Positions 1-9,856 of a stretch of 47,184 nucleotides of DNA are shown piece by piece. This DNA comes from CAIRYW01 sp041665985 (GTDB lineage: Bacteria > Patescibacteriota > Minisyncoccia > Phycocordibacterales > CAIRYW01), in NCBI GenBank assembly GCA_041665985.1, contig JBAYHV010000002.1, positions 1 through 47,184 on the forward strand, given 5' to 3'. The position numbers and the translations under genes are program-made. Position 1 is the stretch's first letter. Every line of letters starts with the position of its first letter. The notes under the pieces were generated by a model. The model was not told the DNA's origin. It was given only the letters and a program-made list of their open reading frames with translations, and searched no databases.

Positions 1-3000
1 CATTGAAAGAAACAGTGGAACCGTTCACGAAATTTGTTCCATATACATGCATGGTGAATCCGAGGTCACCGACATTCTTTGAAGTTGGTGAAATACTTGT
101 TGTAGTTGGAAGTGGGTTGGTGATACTTGCAGTAGTCGTCGGTTGAATCAAATTATAATTTAAATAATCAGCACCAGTAATATAAAGACCAGAAATTGTA
201 ACAGTTTTTCCTGTGCCAACATTTGGATCATCAAAAGTTCCAACTGCAAGCGAGGTATTTAAATTTACAGAATCTCCGCTAATTACTCCAACTAAATTTG
301 CACCGCCTAAATTTAAAGTAGATGATGCTGTTCCGTCATAAACTTTATCGTTGGCAGTAATTCCGTTAACAGTAAGATTGATAGCGTTAATATTTGCAGT
401 AGTTGTTGGTTCTATAAGTGCATAATTTGAAGCTGAGGTTCCTGCGAGCGACTGTCCGCTAACATTTACTGTTTTATTGTTCCCAACATTTTTATCTAAA
501 AAATTTCCTACTGCAGTACCGGTCAAAGAAACATCATCGGAATTAACAATCCCAACTAGTGATCCTGGAGTTCCAGAAAGAGTTGCAGAAGTTCCTTGAT
601 CATATGGTTTGTTTGATGCAGTAATTCCTGAAACTGTTAAATTTTTTGCAGTAATAGTTTGTGATACAGGAGTTGATGTACTTTCAGAGTGTGTAGTATC
701 ACCAACATAAACTGCAGTAATAGAATGAGGAGAACCTATTACAGAAAGTGTTGAAGTTGAAAGGGTCGCTACTCCAGGATTTGCTCCGTTAAGAACTCCT
801 GTTCCAATAGTTGATCCTCCGTCTTTAAAAGTAACAGTTCCTGATGGTGCACCGCCGCTTGCAGGAGTTACAGTTGCACTAAAAATTACAGATGTTCCAT
901 ACTGTGAAGTGCTACTAGAGGTTGTAAGACCTGTCGTTGTGTTAATCGCATTAACTGTAAACATTTGACTGTTAGAAAGTCCTCCTCCTGGAGTTGGATT
1001 AAATACTGTTATTGAAGAAGTTCCAACTGTATTTAAATCAGTATTTAATATATCTCCAGATAATTCTGTAGGGCTTACATAATAAGTTGTTCTAGGCGAA
1101 CCATTAAAATTTACAATGGAATTAGAAACAAAATTTGTTCCATTAACAGTTAATGAAAATCCTGCATCACCTACCGTTTTTGAAGTTGGAGAAATCGATG
1201 TGGTTGTTGGAAGTGGATTTGAATAAAAATTCCAATTAATATTATTTCCACCATCAACATTTGTAATACTAGTTGCATTAACCGCTGTTCCACTACTTGC
1301 ATCAGAATACGATGGAGAAACATACATCACACTTTGTGTTAAAGGTGCACTAATTTGCCATTTTATTGGAATTGCTGATGGAACGAGGGTCAAAAGTTGT
1401 CCCGAAGCCCCGCTCAATGTCAAACTATTTGAAACGGTCTGAAGAACCCCACTCTGCAGAGTAACTGTTCTTGCAGAAGTTCCTGTTATTGAAAGATCGT
1501 ACCAAGTGTTCGCATTATTTATTGATTGATTGGCACCATTAAAATTAATAGTACTTGTGTTTGCTGTAAATATTCCAGAATTAGACCAGTTACCTGCTAC
1601 ATTATGAGTAAGTGCAGTACCTCCGTTAAAAGTTGTTCCGCTTCCAATTGAAATATTTCCACCAATTGTTAAACCAGAAGCGGCTGTAGCTGAAACCGTT
1701 CCATTTAAAGAAAAATCTCCTGCAATTGTCGTCACTCCTGTCATTGTTTTTGTATTACTACCACTTAAAGCAAGATCATAATAAGGTACAGATCTTATCG
1801 TTTGAGCTCCGCCAGTGTAATTTACAACGTTACCAGTAGCACTAGCTGAAAATGTTGCAATAGCAATTGTTGACCCGCCAAAATTTAATACCCCTGTAGA
1901 TCCTTGAGTAAATACCCCGCTACTTCCAGACAGTGCTGTAGAAACAGTTGTTGTTCCATTATTTGTATAAGTTGCACCAGCAATAAGAGCATTTAAGGTT
2001 GAAGCAGAAAATGTTCCATTGTTTGTATATGCTCCTCCGGCAAAGATTGCAGTTCCAGGAATTACAATTGCCGTTGTGCCGCTAAAAGTTTTATTTGATC
2101 CGCTAAAAGTATGACTTCCAGTATTTGCGGTAAAAGTTGTAGCATTGTTTACGATATTTCCATTAATTGTAATAGCTGAAACAGATGTCTCATTCCAAAC
2201 TCCACCAGAATTTATTGTAAGATCGCCGGAAAAAGTTTTATTACCTGTATTAGCAAGAGTTATTGTTCCTGAAACTGTCGTTGTTCCAGTCACATTAAGC
2301 GTCCAAGAATTTGTAACACCTGTAGCAAAAGTTGTTCCAGAATTCACTGTCAAATTTCCTCCAACAGCTAGAATCGCTCCTGTAGTTTTTGTTCCAGAAC
2401 CAGAGGTCGTTAAATTATAAAATGTATATGTAAATGGATTAACAGTTTGATTACCAAGAGCATTAAAATTTACTGTACCAGTAGATGGAGTAAATGTTCC
2501 CCTCGTCCCACTCATAAAAGTTCCGCCAGCATTTATAGTACCCGCACTAGAAAAAATAATTTGAGATGCAATGCCTGCTGAAGTTATGTTTCCTGAAATA
2601 GTTGCAGTTCCTGTAGAAATTAAAATACGACTAACTCTAGTAGTACCTGTACTACTAAGTAAAGCAACTGAAGGTGCCGAAAATGTTCCCCCATCCACAT
2701 TAATAGTATTAGAAACCCCTCCACTTCTCGGTCTTTGAATACTAACAGCTCCACTCGCTGTAAGTGATGATGCCGCATCAGCGAGATTGATTGCAGCCAC
2801 TCCGACTGTTCCTGTTGTAAAATTAATTGTTGTACAAAAGGCTGAATAACCAGAAGGAACGGTGACTATAATTCCAGAATTAATAGTTACTGAATCAGCT
2901 ACTCCTGGCACAGATGATCCTCCCCAAGTAACAGTACTATTCCAATCACCAGTCACAGAAGCTGTTCTTGCGGCAGCAAAAGTATTTTGAGGCAAAACAA

Positions 3001-3094
3001 TTAACGCCAAAATAATACTTAAAATTCCTGCAATAAAATATTTTAAGATCTTGGGTATTTTGTTTTCGGCTTTAAAGAGATTTTTAATTCGCAT
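1..3094 (-). CDS. Giant secreted repeat/adhesin-like protein, C-terminus cut by window edge
   Basis: The frame is open from ATG at 3094 to the window edge, about 1031 codons, so the protein continues beyond base 1. Residues 1-41 form a secretory signal: a basic start, a hydrophobic run (YFIAGILSIILALIVLP) and a cleavage-like NTFA-A. Next comes a long Gly/Ser/Thr/Asn-rich region with repeats such as TTVSG, NKTFSG and TYTNNGTFSA, like a beta-helix passenger. It ends near NNINWNF. After that follow an IPT/TIG-like unit (PTTTSISPTSKTVGDAG), an Ig-like unit (SGTVTFKDGGSTIGTG) and two or more YDG-like units (ITANDKVYDGTASSTL), then a second TIG-like unit at the edge. The family assignment is from motif reading. 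A role as surface adhesin or polymer binder is inference. It lies 90 bp downstream of a response regulator on the same strand, so it may be co-transcribed with that sensory operon. Confidence 0.8.
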   Translation of the reverse strand, partial: MRIKNLFKAENKIPKILKYFIAGILSIILALIVLPQNTFAAARTASVTGDWNSTVTWGGSSVPGVADSVTINSGIIVTVPSGYSAFCTTINFTTGTVGVAAINLADAASSLTASGAVSIQRPRSGGVSNTINVDGGTFSAPSVALLSSTGTTRVSRILISTGTATISGNITSAGIASQIIFSSAGTINAGGTFMSGTRGTFTPSTGTVNFNALGNQTVNPFTYTFYNLTTSGSGTKTTGAILAVGGNLTVNSGTTFATGVTNSWTLNVTGTTTVSGTITLANTGNKTFSGDLTINSGGVWNETSVSAITINGNIVNNATTFTANTGSHTFSGSNKTFSGTTAIVIPGTAIFAGGAYTNNGTFSASTLNALIAGATYTNNGTTTVSTALSGSSGVFTQGSTGVLNFGGSTIAIATFSASATGNVVNYTGGAQTIRSVPYYDLALSGSNTKTMTGVTTIAGDFSLNGTVSATAASGLTIGGNISIGSGTTFNGGTALTHNVAGNWSNSGIFTANTSTINFNGANQSINNANTWYDLSITGTSARTVTLQSGVLQTVSNSLTLSGASGQLLTLVPSAIPIKWQISAPLTQSVMYVSPSYSDASSGTAVNATSITNVDGGNNINWNFYSNPLPTTTSISPTSKTVGDAGFSLTVNGTNFVSNSIVNFNGSPRTTYYVSPTELSGDILNTDLNTVGTSSITVFNPTPGGGLSNSQMFTVNAINTTTGLTTSSSTSQYGTSVIFSATVTPASGGAPSGTVTFKDGGSTIGTGVLNGANPGVATLSTSTLSVIGSPHSITAVYVGDTTHSESTSTPVSQTITAKNLTVSGITASNKPYDQGTSATLSGTPGSLVGIVNSDDVSLTGTAVGNFLDKNVGNNKTVNVSGQSLAGTSASNYALIEPTTTANINAINLTVNGITANDKVYDGTASSTLNLGGANLVGVISGDSVNLNTSLAVGTFDDPNVGTGKTVTISGLYITGADYLNYNLIQPTTTASITNPLPTTTSISPTSKNVGDLGFTMHVYGTNFVNGSTVSFN

Positions 3095-3183
3095 TTAACT
3101 TATTTAGTTAACAAGAAACGAAACTTAAAGGCCCTGCACTATCAACTTACATTAAGAGACTATATAAAAGAGCGAAACTTTTT

Positions 3184-3576
3184 TTAAAGATTAGTCTTTG
3201 TTTTCTTTCTTCCCTCAAGACTATCTTTAACTTTTTCTACAACTTCTTCGATAGGATGTTGCGATTTTACGAAATAATCATCTGCGCCCATTTCGAGTGC
3301 TTTTTTAATTTCTGTATCGCCTCCGATATTTGAAAGCACTATTATAGGAATATGCTTCCATTCAGTATTTTTTTTCACTTCTTCGATCACAAAAAATCCA
3401 TCTCTCTTTGGCATAAGAAGATCAAGAAGAATAAGATCTGGCTGATCTTTTTTAATACTTTCGATCGCTTCATCTCCGTTCATTGCAACAGAGATCTTGT
3501 AACCTTCTACTTCTAGATTGTCTTTAAGAGCTTGCACTAGAAATCCTTCGTCTTCAACTATTAATATTTTGCTCAT
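3184..3576 (-). CDS. Receiver-only response regulator (CheY-like)
   Basis: A 130-residue protein that is one receiver domain with no output domain. Visible landmarks are the acidic pocket E8/D9, the phospho-acceptor D52 in DLILLDLLMP, S82 of the switch and K104. Receivers of this kind take phosphate from a histidine kinase and act by protein contact rather than by DNA binding. The gene lies 72 bp downstream of the large hybrid-free kinase and is transcribed with it, so that kinase is its likely partner. A related receiver-only protein (46433-46846) lies beside pilT. The target is unknown. The basic C-terminal tail (GRKKTKTNL) is typical of CPR receivers and gives no functional clue. Confidence 0.9.
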   Translation of the reverse strand: MSKILIVEDEGFLVQALKDNLEVEGYKISVAMNGDEAIESIKKDQPDLILLDLLMPKRDGFFVIEEVKKNTEWKHIPIIVLSNIGGDTEIKKALEMGADDYFVKSQHPIEEVVEKVKDSLEGRKKTKTNL

Positions 3577-3648
3577 AATTTATATTTGATTATTTTTTAA
3601 ATTAATTAACGATACTCAGATCGACCGTTCTTAGATTGTTTTAACAAA

Positions 3649-6600
3649 TTATACCACAGGTTTTTTAGGAATATGCAAGTAAAATGTCGTACCTTTATTC
3701 TCTTCCGATTCAAATGTTATTTTTGCTCCAATCCTTTTAGCAAGCAAAGATGAGGTATAAAGACCAAGTCCTGAGCCTCCTGGTTTAACTATTTTGGCGT
3801 TTGAACCACGATAAAATCTTTCAAAGATCCTACCTTTATCATCTTTTGGGATTCCAATACCGCTATCTTTTACAGAAAATACAGTTTCCTCTGGACTCTC
3901 ACTCATATCAAAAACTATTTCTTGTCCACTTTCAGAATAACAAATTGCGTTAGAGATAAAATTTTCCAGAATGGTCCTTAGCACTATAAAATCTGATTGA
4001 ATGAAAAATTCTTCACCATTTTTTAATGCACTACGAAGTAGTATGCTTTTACTTTTAGCTGCAGGATCCATTATTAAGGATAGATCCTCATACAGTTTAG
4101 GAACTAATACTTTTTCTTTTTTCATCTTTATGCTTCCACTCTCCAATGTTAGTACATTCAAAATATCAGAAACCAAATTTATCATTCTTTCATTTATCTG
4201 GTAAAGAGTTTCGAGATATTCTTTTTGTTTAGGATTAGATTCCCCAGTTACACCTCTTTGAATTGTCTCGATCAACCACTTGGTTCCAGAAAGAGGAGTT
4301 CGTAATTGATGAGAAACCAAAGACAAAAAATCTACTCGCAATTTTTCAATTTCTTTTTCCCTTGTAACATCATGAAATGTTGCTACCGATGCGTACGGTT
4401 CAGAATCATTATTTGAAAAAAGCGGTTCTGCATTGATAGAGATCCAAATAACAGAACCTCTATTATTATCAATTCCAAACAATATATCGTTTTGTGATCT
4501 TCCAGTCTTCAATGAAACCATAGCGGGATGATCTTTTTCCAAAAAAACAGTTCCATCTTCGTGAATAAATTTAACATTAGGATTGTGCTGCTCTAAAGTC
4601 TTTCCTATTACTTCTTTCGAATCTAATGAAAGAATTTTTTCTGCAGCAGGATTGATCATTGTCACTTCTCCTTTTTTATTATGAAAGATTATTCCTTCAT
4701 CCATTGTTGTAACAATTGAATGGAAAAGTTCTTCACTTTCCTTCAACTTTTGCTCTATTGATTTGCGCTCAGTGATATCTTCAACCATTCCTAGGAAATA
4801 TCTAAATGATCCGTCAGAATTCCTAATAATAGAAACAAGTAAATTTACCCAAATTTCCTGGCCATTCTTTTTTATATATCTCTTCTCTGTATGATAATAA
4901 GGGATCTCACCGCTGATCATTTTTGGTACGCTTTCAGTATCAGTCTTTATATTTTCTGCATGTGTAATTTCTGAAAACTTTTTTCCGATCAATTCTTCCT
5001 CAGTGTAACCAAGCATTTTACAAAAAGCCGGATTAACCTTAAAAAACTTAGAATCAGAACCTGTCAAAATAACTCCGTACATACCATTTTCAAAAATTTT
5101 TCGGAATTGCTCTTCACTCTCTCTAATTTTTTCTTCAGAGTTTCTACGCTCAGTAGTATCTCTAAAAATACCTATGAGATATTTTTTACCATTCATAGTT
5201 ACAGGAGAAGAGTTAATATCGCAGTAAAAAACCGTACCATCTTTTCTCTTAACTCGAAGATCTTTTGCCACCTTTAATTCTTTTCGGGCTTGCTTTTCGA
5301 ATTGTTCAAAGACATTTGGCAGATCCTCATTAGGATGAATATCTGTAACGCCTAATTTTAGGATCTCATCAGAATTATATCCAAGCATTTCACAGAATGC
5401 GGTATTGCCAAGAATAAATTTCTTAGTTTCCAGATCCGCCAAAATAATTCCGTCATTTGTATTATCAAAAATAGCTTTAAACCTTTCTTCGGCATATTCT
5501 TTCAGTTTTTCATCGAGTTTTTTTCGTTCGGTAATATCTCTAACCAAGGCATGCAAGAATGTTTTTCCGTCTTGTTCTACTCTTGATAACAACACTTCCG
5601 CAGGAAATTCTTCGCCATTTAATCTCTTATGTGTCCATTCAAAAAAATTTGATCCTTCCTCCATCGCTTTATCTATCATCTTTCTTGCTTTTTCCATAGA
5701 ATCCTGTCCATCTGATTGAAATTTTGGAGATAGATTCCAAGGCTCGTGGAACAAGAAATCCCCTTCATTTTTTGCTCCAAACATTTTTATCGCAGTAGGG
5801 TTCCCTGAAGAAAATTTCCAAGAAGGACCTTCAAGTGTCATGATCGCATCTCGTGATGATACAAAAAGCGCTTTATATCTGTCGGTACTTGCTTTCAATA
5901 GTTCTTCCTCGAGTAATTTACTTTTAATATTTATGCGCAGAGAAGTAATACCGAAGGCAAGGTCATTCGCCAATTCCTCTAATATTTTTATTTCATCCTC
6001 AGAAAATGCATTAATATCTTCTGCAAAGATACTGAATGCTCCAAAAGTTTGTTCGCCATCGCTTAATGGCAGTGATATGACAGATTGATAACCGCGCTTC
6101 AAAGCCCTTGCGCGCCAATCATCATTCAACTCTGCTAAAGAAATATTTTGAGCGATATATGTTTTTCCTGTGCGTATCGCTATGCCAATTGGAATTCGTC
6201 CCTTATCAGTGTCAGACCATGTTGGTTGAATGGATTCAAAAAATCCTGATTCAAATCCTTCAAAAACAACTGGGCGTATAGTTTTTTCTTTATCATCCTC
6301 CCTAAAGCCTATCCACAACATTTTGTATCCTCCAAACGCATTTACAATATTACAAATTTTATTCAATAATAATTTCTCGTCAGTCGAATGAATAAGCGCC
6401 TGATTAACATCGCTCAACATGCGCAAATTGCGATTCTTCCGTACAAGTTCTTCTTCTGCCAACTTTAGACTGGTTACGTCTCGAGCAGCTGCAAAAACTC
6501 CTTCAATATCTCCGGCTTCATTTTTATACACCGTAGCGTTATACAAAACATCGGTCGTCCTTCCAGAAGTATGTTTTATTGTAAGAGGATAATCTTTTAC

Positions 6601-8529
6601 AAAACCATTTTTCAAAACTTCCTTGTAACCTTCATCTGCTTTTTTTGGTTCTGTAAAATAATTAGAAAAATCATCTCCGACAAGCTGTTCGCGCGGAACT
6701 CCAGTTACGGTCTCAGTTGCTTCATTGACGTCAGTGATCTTGCCATCTTTTCCAATAGTTACTAAAGGATCAAGACTTATCTCTATAAGTCGTCGGTTAT
6801 ACGCACTAGCGATTCGCAACATTTCATCTTTTTTCTTTCGTTCAGTTACATCCCGTCCAATTGTTGAAGCTCCGATCAATTTTCCTTCGGCGTTCACAAC
6901 AGGCGAAACAGTAAGAGACACCGGAATTTCAGTACCATCTTTTTTAAGTCGTACTGTTTCATAGTGCACAACACTTTCTCCTTTTTTTATTTTTTCAAGA
7001 AGTTCAGGAATATCATTTTTATGACTTGTTGGCGCTAAAATTGAAATTGGCTTTCCAACCACTTCACTTTCAATATAACCATAAATTTTTTGAGCTCCTT
7101 TATTCCAACTTGTAATAATTCCGTCCAATGTCTTACCGATAATAGCATCATCTGATGATTGAACGATCTCAGCAAGTTGATTTATTTTTTCTTCGAGTAA
7201 TTTATGCTCAGCGTTTGTGCGCTCTGCCGTAATACCAAACGCAAGATCTTTTGACATTTCATCCAATATTTTTACTTCCTCATCATTGAATGCATTCAAT
7301 TCACCTGAATAGATTGAGATCACTCCGAATACTTTTTCATCATTAATGATAGGCAAAGCAATACTTGATCTATATCCTCTCTTCAAAGCCTCTTCTCTCC
7401 AAGGAACCATTGATGGGTTTGTCGCAATATCGCTCGCAATATTTATTTTTCCCGTCCTTACAGCAACTCCTGTTGGTCCACGACCTCGTTCAGAGTCTTC
7501 CCAAGTAAGATCGAGAGTTTCTAAATATCCAGCCTCAAACCCTGCACTTGCAACAGGGCGTATAGTTTTAGTCTGATCATTTTCTGCAAATCCAACCCAT
7601 GCTAATTTGTAGCTACCCTCTTTTACAATAATTTTGCAAACTTCATCTAACAGTGATCTTTCGTCTATAGTATGAATAAGGGCCTGATTGACATTACTCA
7701 ACATACGCAATGCACGATTCTTTTGCTGGATCTCTTTCTCAGATTCTACATGCATTTGGTCAAACTTTTTCAAACTATCAGACATATGATTAAATGTGTC
7801 TGCTAATTCTCCTACCTCGTCATTGGTATACGTATCTATATGAACACCTAGATTTCCTTTTTCAAGTTTTTCGGCAGATCTTTTCAGATCAAATATTGGT
7901 TTTGCAATTTTACCAGAGATCAAAATTGATACTAAAATACATATAATTAGAAATATAATTAGAAATATAATATTTATTTCAATTGACTTATTTTGCTGAA
8001 CCAACAAAGCGTTATTGGAATAATTGAAAACCAAATAGCCAGCAACATCGTTCTCAATTTTTACTGGTATCAAAATAATAAAATGTCCATTTTCTTCCAA
8101 TGTTGCTACCTTTTTTTTCGCAATTAAATTTTTGATAGATGGTTGGATATAATCCTGCCCCGAATCTACCATTTGAGTAATACGGCTTTCTATTAAAATA
8201 ATCTTTCCGTCGTTATTTAAAAATTCAATTTTTTCTAATTCGTTGATATTATTCAGTATCTTATCCAGAATATTTTTTCCTTCTAACTTAACATAAACAT
8301 CTACGAAATTTAATTTCTCCGCCTGAGTACCCAATACCGATAACCTTTTATTTAATGCATTAACAAATTCCAGAGAATAATTTCCTGCCTTATCCACCAT
8401 ATTGCTAAATAACACTAACCTAACTTGATTTATTTGAATTATAGTGGAAATACCTTGCAGACAAAAAACCAAAATAAAAGTAAACAGAATGATTTTATTA
8501 CGAAGTGACCAAAATTTTATTTTAAACAT
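3649..8529 (-). CDS. Large membrane histidine kinase with HAMP, two GAF and six PAS-type domains
   Basis: The protein has 1626 residues. Order: TM1 about 13-33, an extracytoplasmic sensor of about 150 residues, TM2 about 186-206, HAMP 206-258, GAF 283-437, PAS 452-565, PAS 575-690, GAF 708-862, four more PAS/PAC units (about 880-1000, 1012-1128, 1138-1253, 1264-1390), HisKA with H1407 in SHQLRTPLSG, and HATPase_c with an N box near 1522-1531, G1 DSGIGI and G2 GGSGLGL. Each PAS ends with a typical DITER/DVTER motif. The two GAF blocks are close copies (RMLSNVNQALIH / RMLSDVNQALIH), which shows internal duplication. It should autophosphorylate at H1407 and pass phosphate to the adjacent receiver. 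Its start lies one base after the stop of the binding-protein gene, indicating translational coupling. For a CPR cell this is an exceptionally large sensor. Confidence 0.93.
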   Translation of the reverse strand: MFKIKFWSLRNKIILFTFILVFCLQGISTIIQINQVRLVLFSNMVDKAGNYSLEFVNALNKRLSVLGTQAEKLNFVDVYVKLEGKNILDKILNNINELEKIEFLNNDGKIILIESRITQMVDSGQDYIQPSIKNLIAKKKVATLEENGHFIILIPVKIENDVAGYLVFNYSNNALLVQQNKSIEINIIFLIIFLIICILVSILISGKIAKPIFDLKRSAEKLEKGNLGVHIDTYTNDEVGELADTFNHMSDSLKKFDQMHVESEKEIQQKNRALRMLSNVNQALIHTIDERSLLDEVCKIIVKEGSYKLAWVGFAENDQTKTIRPVASAGFEAGYLETLDLTWEDSERGRGPTGVAVRTGKINIASDIATNPSMVPWREEALKRGYRSSIALPIINDEKVFGVISIYSGELNAFNDEEVKILDEMSKDLAFGITAERTNAEHKLLEEKINQLAEIVQSSDDAIIGKTLDGIITSWNKGAQKIYGYIESEVVGKPISILAPTSHKNDIPELLEKIKKGESVVHYETVRLKKDGTEIPVSLTVSPVVNAEGKLIGASTIGRDVTERKKKDEMLRIASAYNRRLIEISLDPLVTIGKDGKITDVNEATETVTGVPREQLVGDDFSNYFTEPKKADEGYKEVLKNGFVKDYPLTIKHTSGRTTDVLYNATVYKNEAGDIEGVFAAARDVTSLKLAEEELVRKNRNLRMLSDVNQALIHSTDEKLLLNKICNIVNAFGGYKMLWIGFREDDKEKTIRPVVFEGFESGFFESIQPTWSDTDKGRIPIGIAIRTGKTYIAQNISLAELNDDWRARALKRGYQSVISLPLSDGEQTFGAFSIFAEDINAFSEDEIKILEELANDLAFGITSLRINIKSKLLEEELLKASTDRYKALFVSSRDAIMTLEGPSWKFSSGNPTAIKMFGAKNEGDFLFHEPWNLSPKFQSDGQDSMEKARKMIDKAMEEGSNFFEWTHKRLNGEEFPAEVLLSRVEQDGKTFLHALVRDITERKKLDEKLKEYAEERFKAIFDNTNDGIILADLETKKFILGNTAFCEMLGYNSDEILKLGVTDIHPNEDLPNVFEQFEKQARKELKVAKDLRVKRKDGTVFYCDINSSPVTMNGKKYLIGIFRDTTERRNSEEKIRESEEQFRKIFENGMYGVILTGSDSKFFKVNPAFCKMLGYTEEELIGKKFSEITHAENIKTDTESVPKMISGEIPYYHTEKRYIKKNGQEIWVNLLVSIIRNSDGSFRYFLGMVEDITERKSIEQKLKESEELFHSIVTTMDEGIIFHNKKGEVTMINPAAEKILSLDSKEVIGKTLEQHNPNVKFIHEDGTVFLEKDHPAMVSLKTGRSQNDILFGIDNNRGSVIWISINAEPLFSNNDSEPYASVATFHDVTREKEIEKLRVDFLSLVSHQLRTPLSGTKWLIETIQRGVTGESNPKQKEYLETLYQINERMINLVSDILNVLTLESGSIKMKKEKVLVPKLYEDLSLIMDPAAKSKSILLRSALKNGEEFFIQSDFIVLRTILENFISNAICYSESGQEIVFDMSESPEETVFSVKDSGIGIPKDDKGRIFERFYRGSNAKIVKPGGSGLGLYTSSLLAKRIGAKITFESEENKGTTFYLHIPKKPVV

Positions 8530-8530
8530 T

Positions 8531-9577
8531 TTAATCTAGAAAATAACCCACATTTGTCTTATTAACTAAAATTCCTGGGATTAACTTTATTTTTTCAACT
8601 GTTTTTTTATTAAGATAATCCATAATGGTCTCTACCCCTGCTATCGCCTCTTGTTTTATAGGTTGAGCAACGACTGCTAAAATTTTTCCAGCTTGTATAT
8701 CCTTAAAGGCTTCTTGCAATCCATCAAAGCCAATTAGAATAATTTTTCCTTGTAATCCTTTGTCCTCTACAGCCTTCTCTGCGCTAATTATTCCAGGATC
8801 CCAACAACCAAAGATAGCTGTAATATTATTTGGTTTAGATAATTCTTCATTCGCATACTGATAAGCCTTTTCTATCTGCCAATCAGCATAGCGAGAAATT
8901 ACATTCATTCCTGCTTTTTCTGCCTTTTCTCTTACTCCTTTTTCCGATGCAATACTATTCGGATGAGTCTTTTCTCCACAAAGTATTAATACTGTTCCTT
9001 TTGCTTTTGTAGCATTAACAATAAAATCTCCAGCGACCCTCGCATTTTCAAGATTATCAGTTGCAATAAAACTCACAATAGCCGGGCTATCTACAGCTGT
9101 ATCAATTGCCACTACTGGAATATTCGCTTTATACGCTCGGTCTAATACAGTAAGAAGGGTTGACGGAAGATTGGCACCAAGAATAATTCCGTCCACATGT
9201 TGATCTATCGCTAGATTTAGAGAAGCTATTTGTGCATCTGGAGAAGCAATCTCTGAAGTTAGATCCATAAAAATTATTTTTCTTGCCAAAGCGGCCTCTT
9301 CAGAAAATTTACCCATCGCTACCCAGAATGGCTGTCCGCTTGTTCCAAATCCAACATATGCAATTTTTTTATAAGCTTCTGTATTATTTGTAATAGCATT
9401 ATTATTTTCTTTTACTACATTATCTAAGTTAAAAGAATTTTGAAAATAAAAATATGTTCCAACAAATAATATAGCTATTATTAAGGCAAAAGAAACCATT
9501 ATATATCGTTTTTTGGACCCGCTACCTTTTTCACCACCAACTATTGAAATATTTTTTTTGTTTTCGATCTGATCCAT
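8531..9577 (-). CDS. Membrane-anchored periplasmic-binding (RbsB/LacI-type) sensor protein
   Basis: 348 residues. A short cytoplasmic N-terminus is followed by one transmembrane segment (about 26-45, YIMVSFALIIAILFVGTYFY) and a type I periplasmic binding fold like RbsB (Peripla_BP_4). Recognisable stretches are DQHVDGIILGANLPS, IPVVAIDTAVDSP, FIATDNLENARVAG and GFDGLQEAFKDIQAG. Family members bind sugars or autoinducer-2-like ligands. No permease or ATPase gene lies nearby. The gene is followed after one base by the histidine kinase, so a sensing role is more likely than transport: the ligand-loaded protein would contact the kinase's extracytoplasmic domain. It is first in the likely operon SBP-kinase-receiver. 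The ligand cannot be read from sequence. Confidence 0.85.
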   Translation of the reverse strand: MDQIENKKNISIVGGEKGSGSKKRYIMVSFALIIAILFVGTYFYFQNSFNLDNVVKENNNAITNNTEAYKKIAYVGFGTSGQPFWVAMGKFSEEAALARKIIFMDLTSEIASPDAQIASLNLAIDQHVDGIILGANLPSTLLTVLDRAYKANIPVVAIDTAVDSPAIVSFIATDNLENARVAGDFIVNATKAKGTVLILCGEKTHPNSIASEKGVREKAEKAGMNVISRYADWQIEKAYQYANEELSKPNNITAIFGCWDPGIISAEKAVEDKGLQGKIILIGFDGLQEAFKDIQAGKILAVVAQPIKQEAIAGVETIMDYLNKKTVEKIKLIPGILVNKTNVGYFLD

Positions 9578-9788
9578 ATTTTTAATTTAAACTAATAATG
9601 CCAAATTCAAAAAATAATTCGTGCAATTTTTAATTTAGTTATATGTGTTAGTAAGAACATTAAAATAGACGAGTGAATTACACACTTGATCTGTCTCTTT
9701 AATTGTACGCCTAGTAGAATATATTTAAAACAACAAAAAGTGCATATCTTTTAGAAAAATCCTTCACTTTACTTTTGCACCGTCCTCA

Positions 9789-9816
9789 TTTGTTGTCATA
9801 AAAAAAGTAGTATAAT
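9789..9816 (+). promoter_or_regulatory. Putative promoter for the secreted protein gene at 9857
   Basis: A perfect TATAAT lies at 9811-9816. The best -35 at normal spacing is weak (TTTGTT, 9789-9794, 16-base spacer). A better hexamer, TTGTCA at 9793-9798, would leave only 12 bases. This is the divergent region between two genes, and the predicted leader would be about 34 bases. Confidence 0.4.
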
Positions 9817-9856
9817 TAAGACCTAGTTTAAAAGCTTAATTAAATAAAGAATATAT

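Noticed and set aside
2145..2420. 91-residue plus-strand frame inside the giant surface protein gene
   Set aside because: It is a Val/Pro-rich mirror of Thr/Gly-rich repeats, with no start signal or domain.
9793..9816. TTGTCA and TATAAT as a promoter pair
   Set aside because: The spacer is only 12 bases, too short for a sigma-70-type promoter; only the -10 box was kept.
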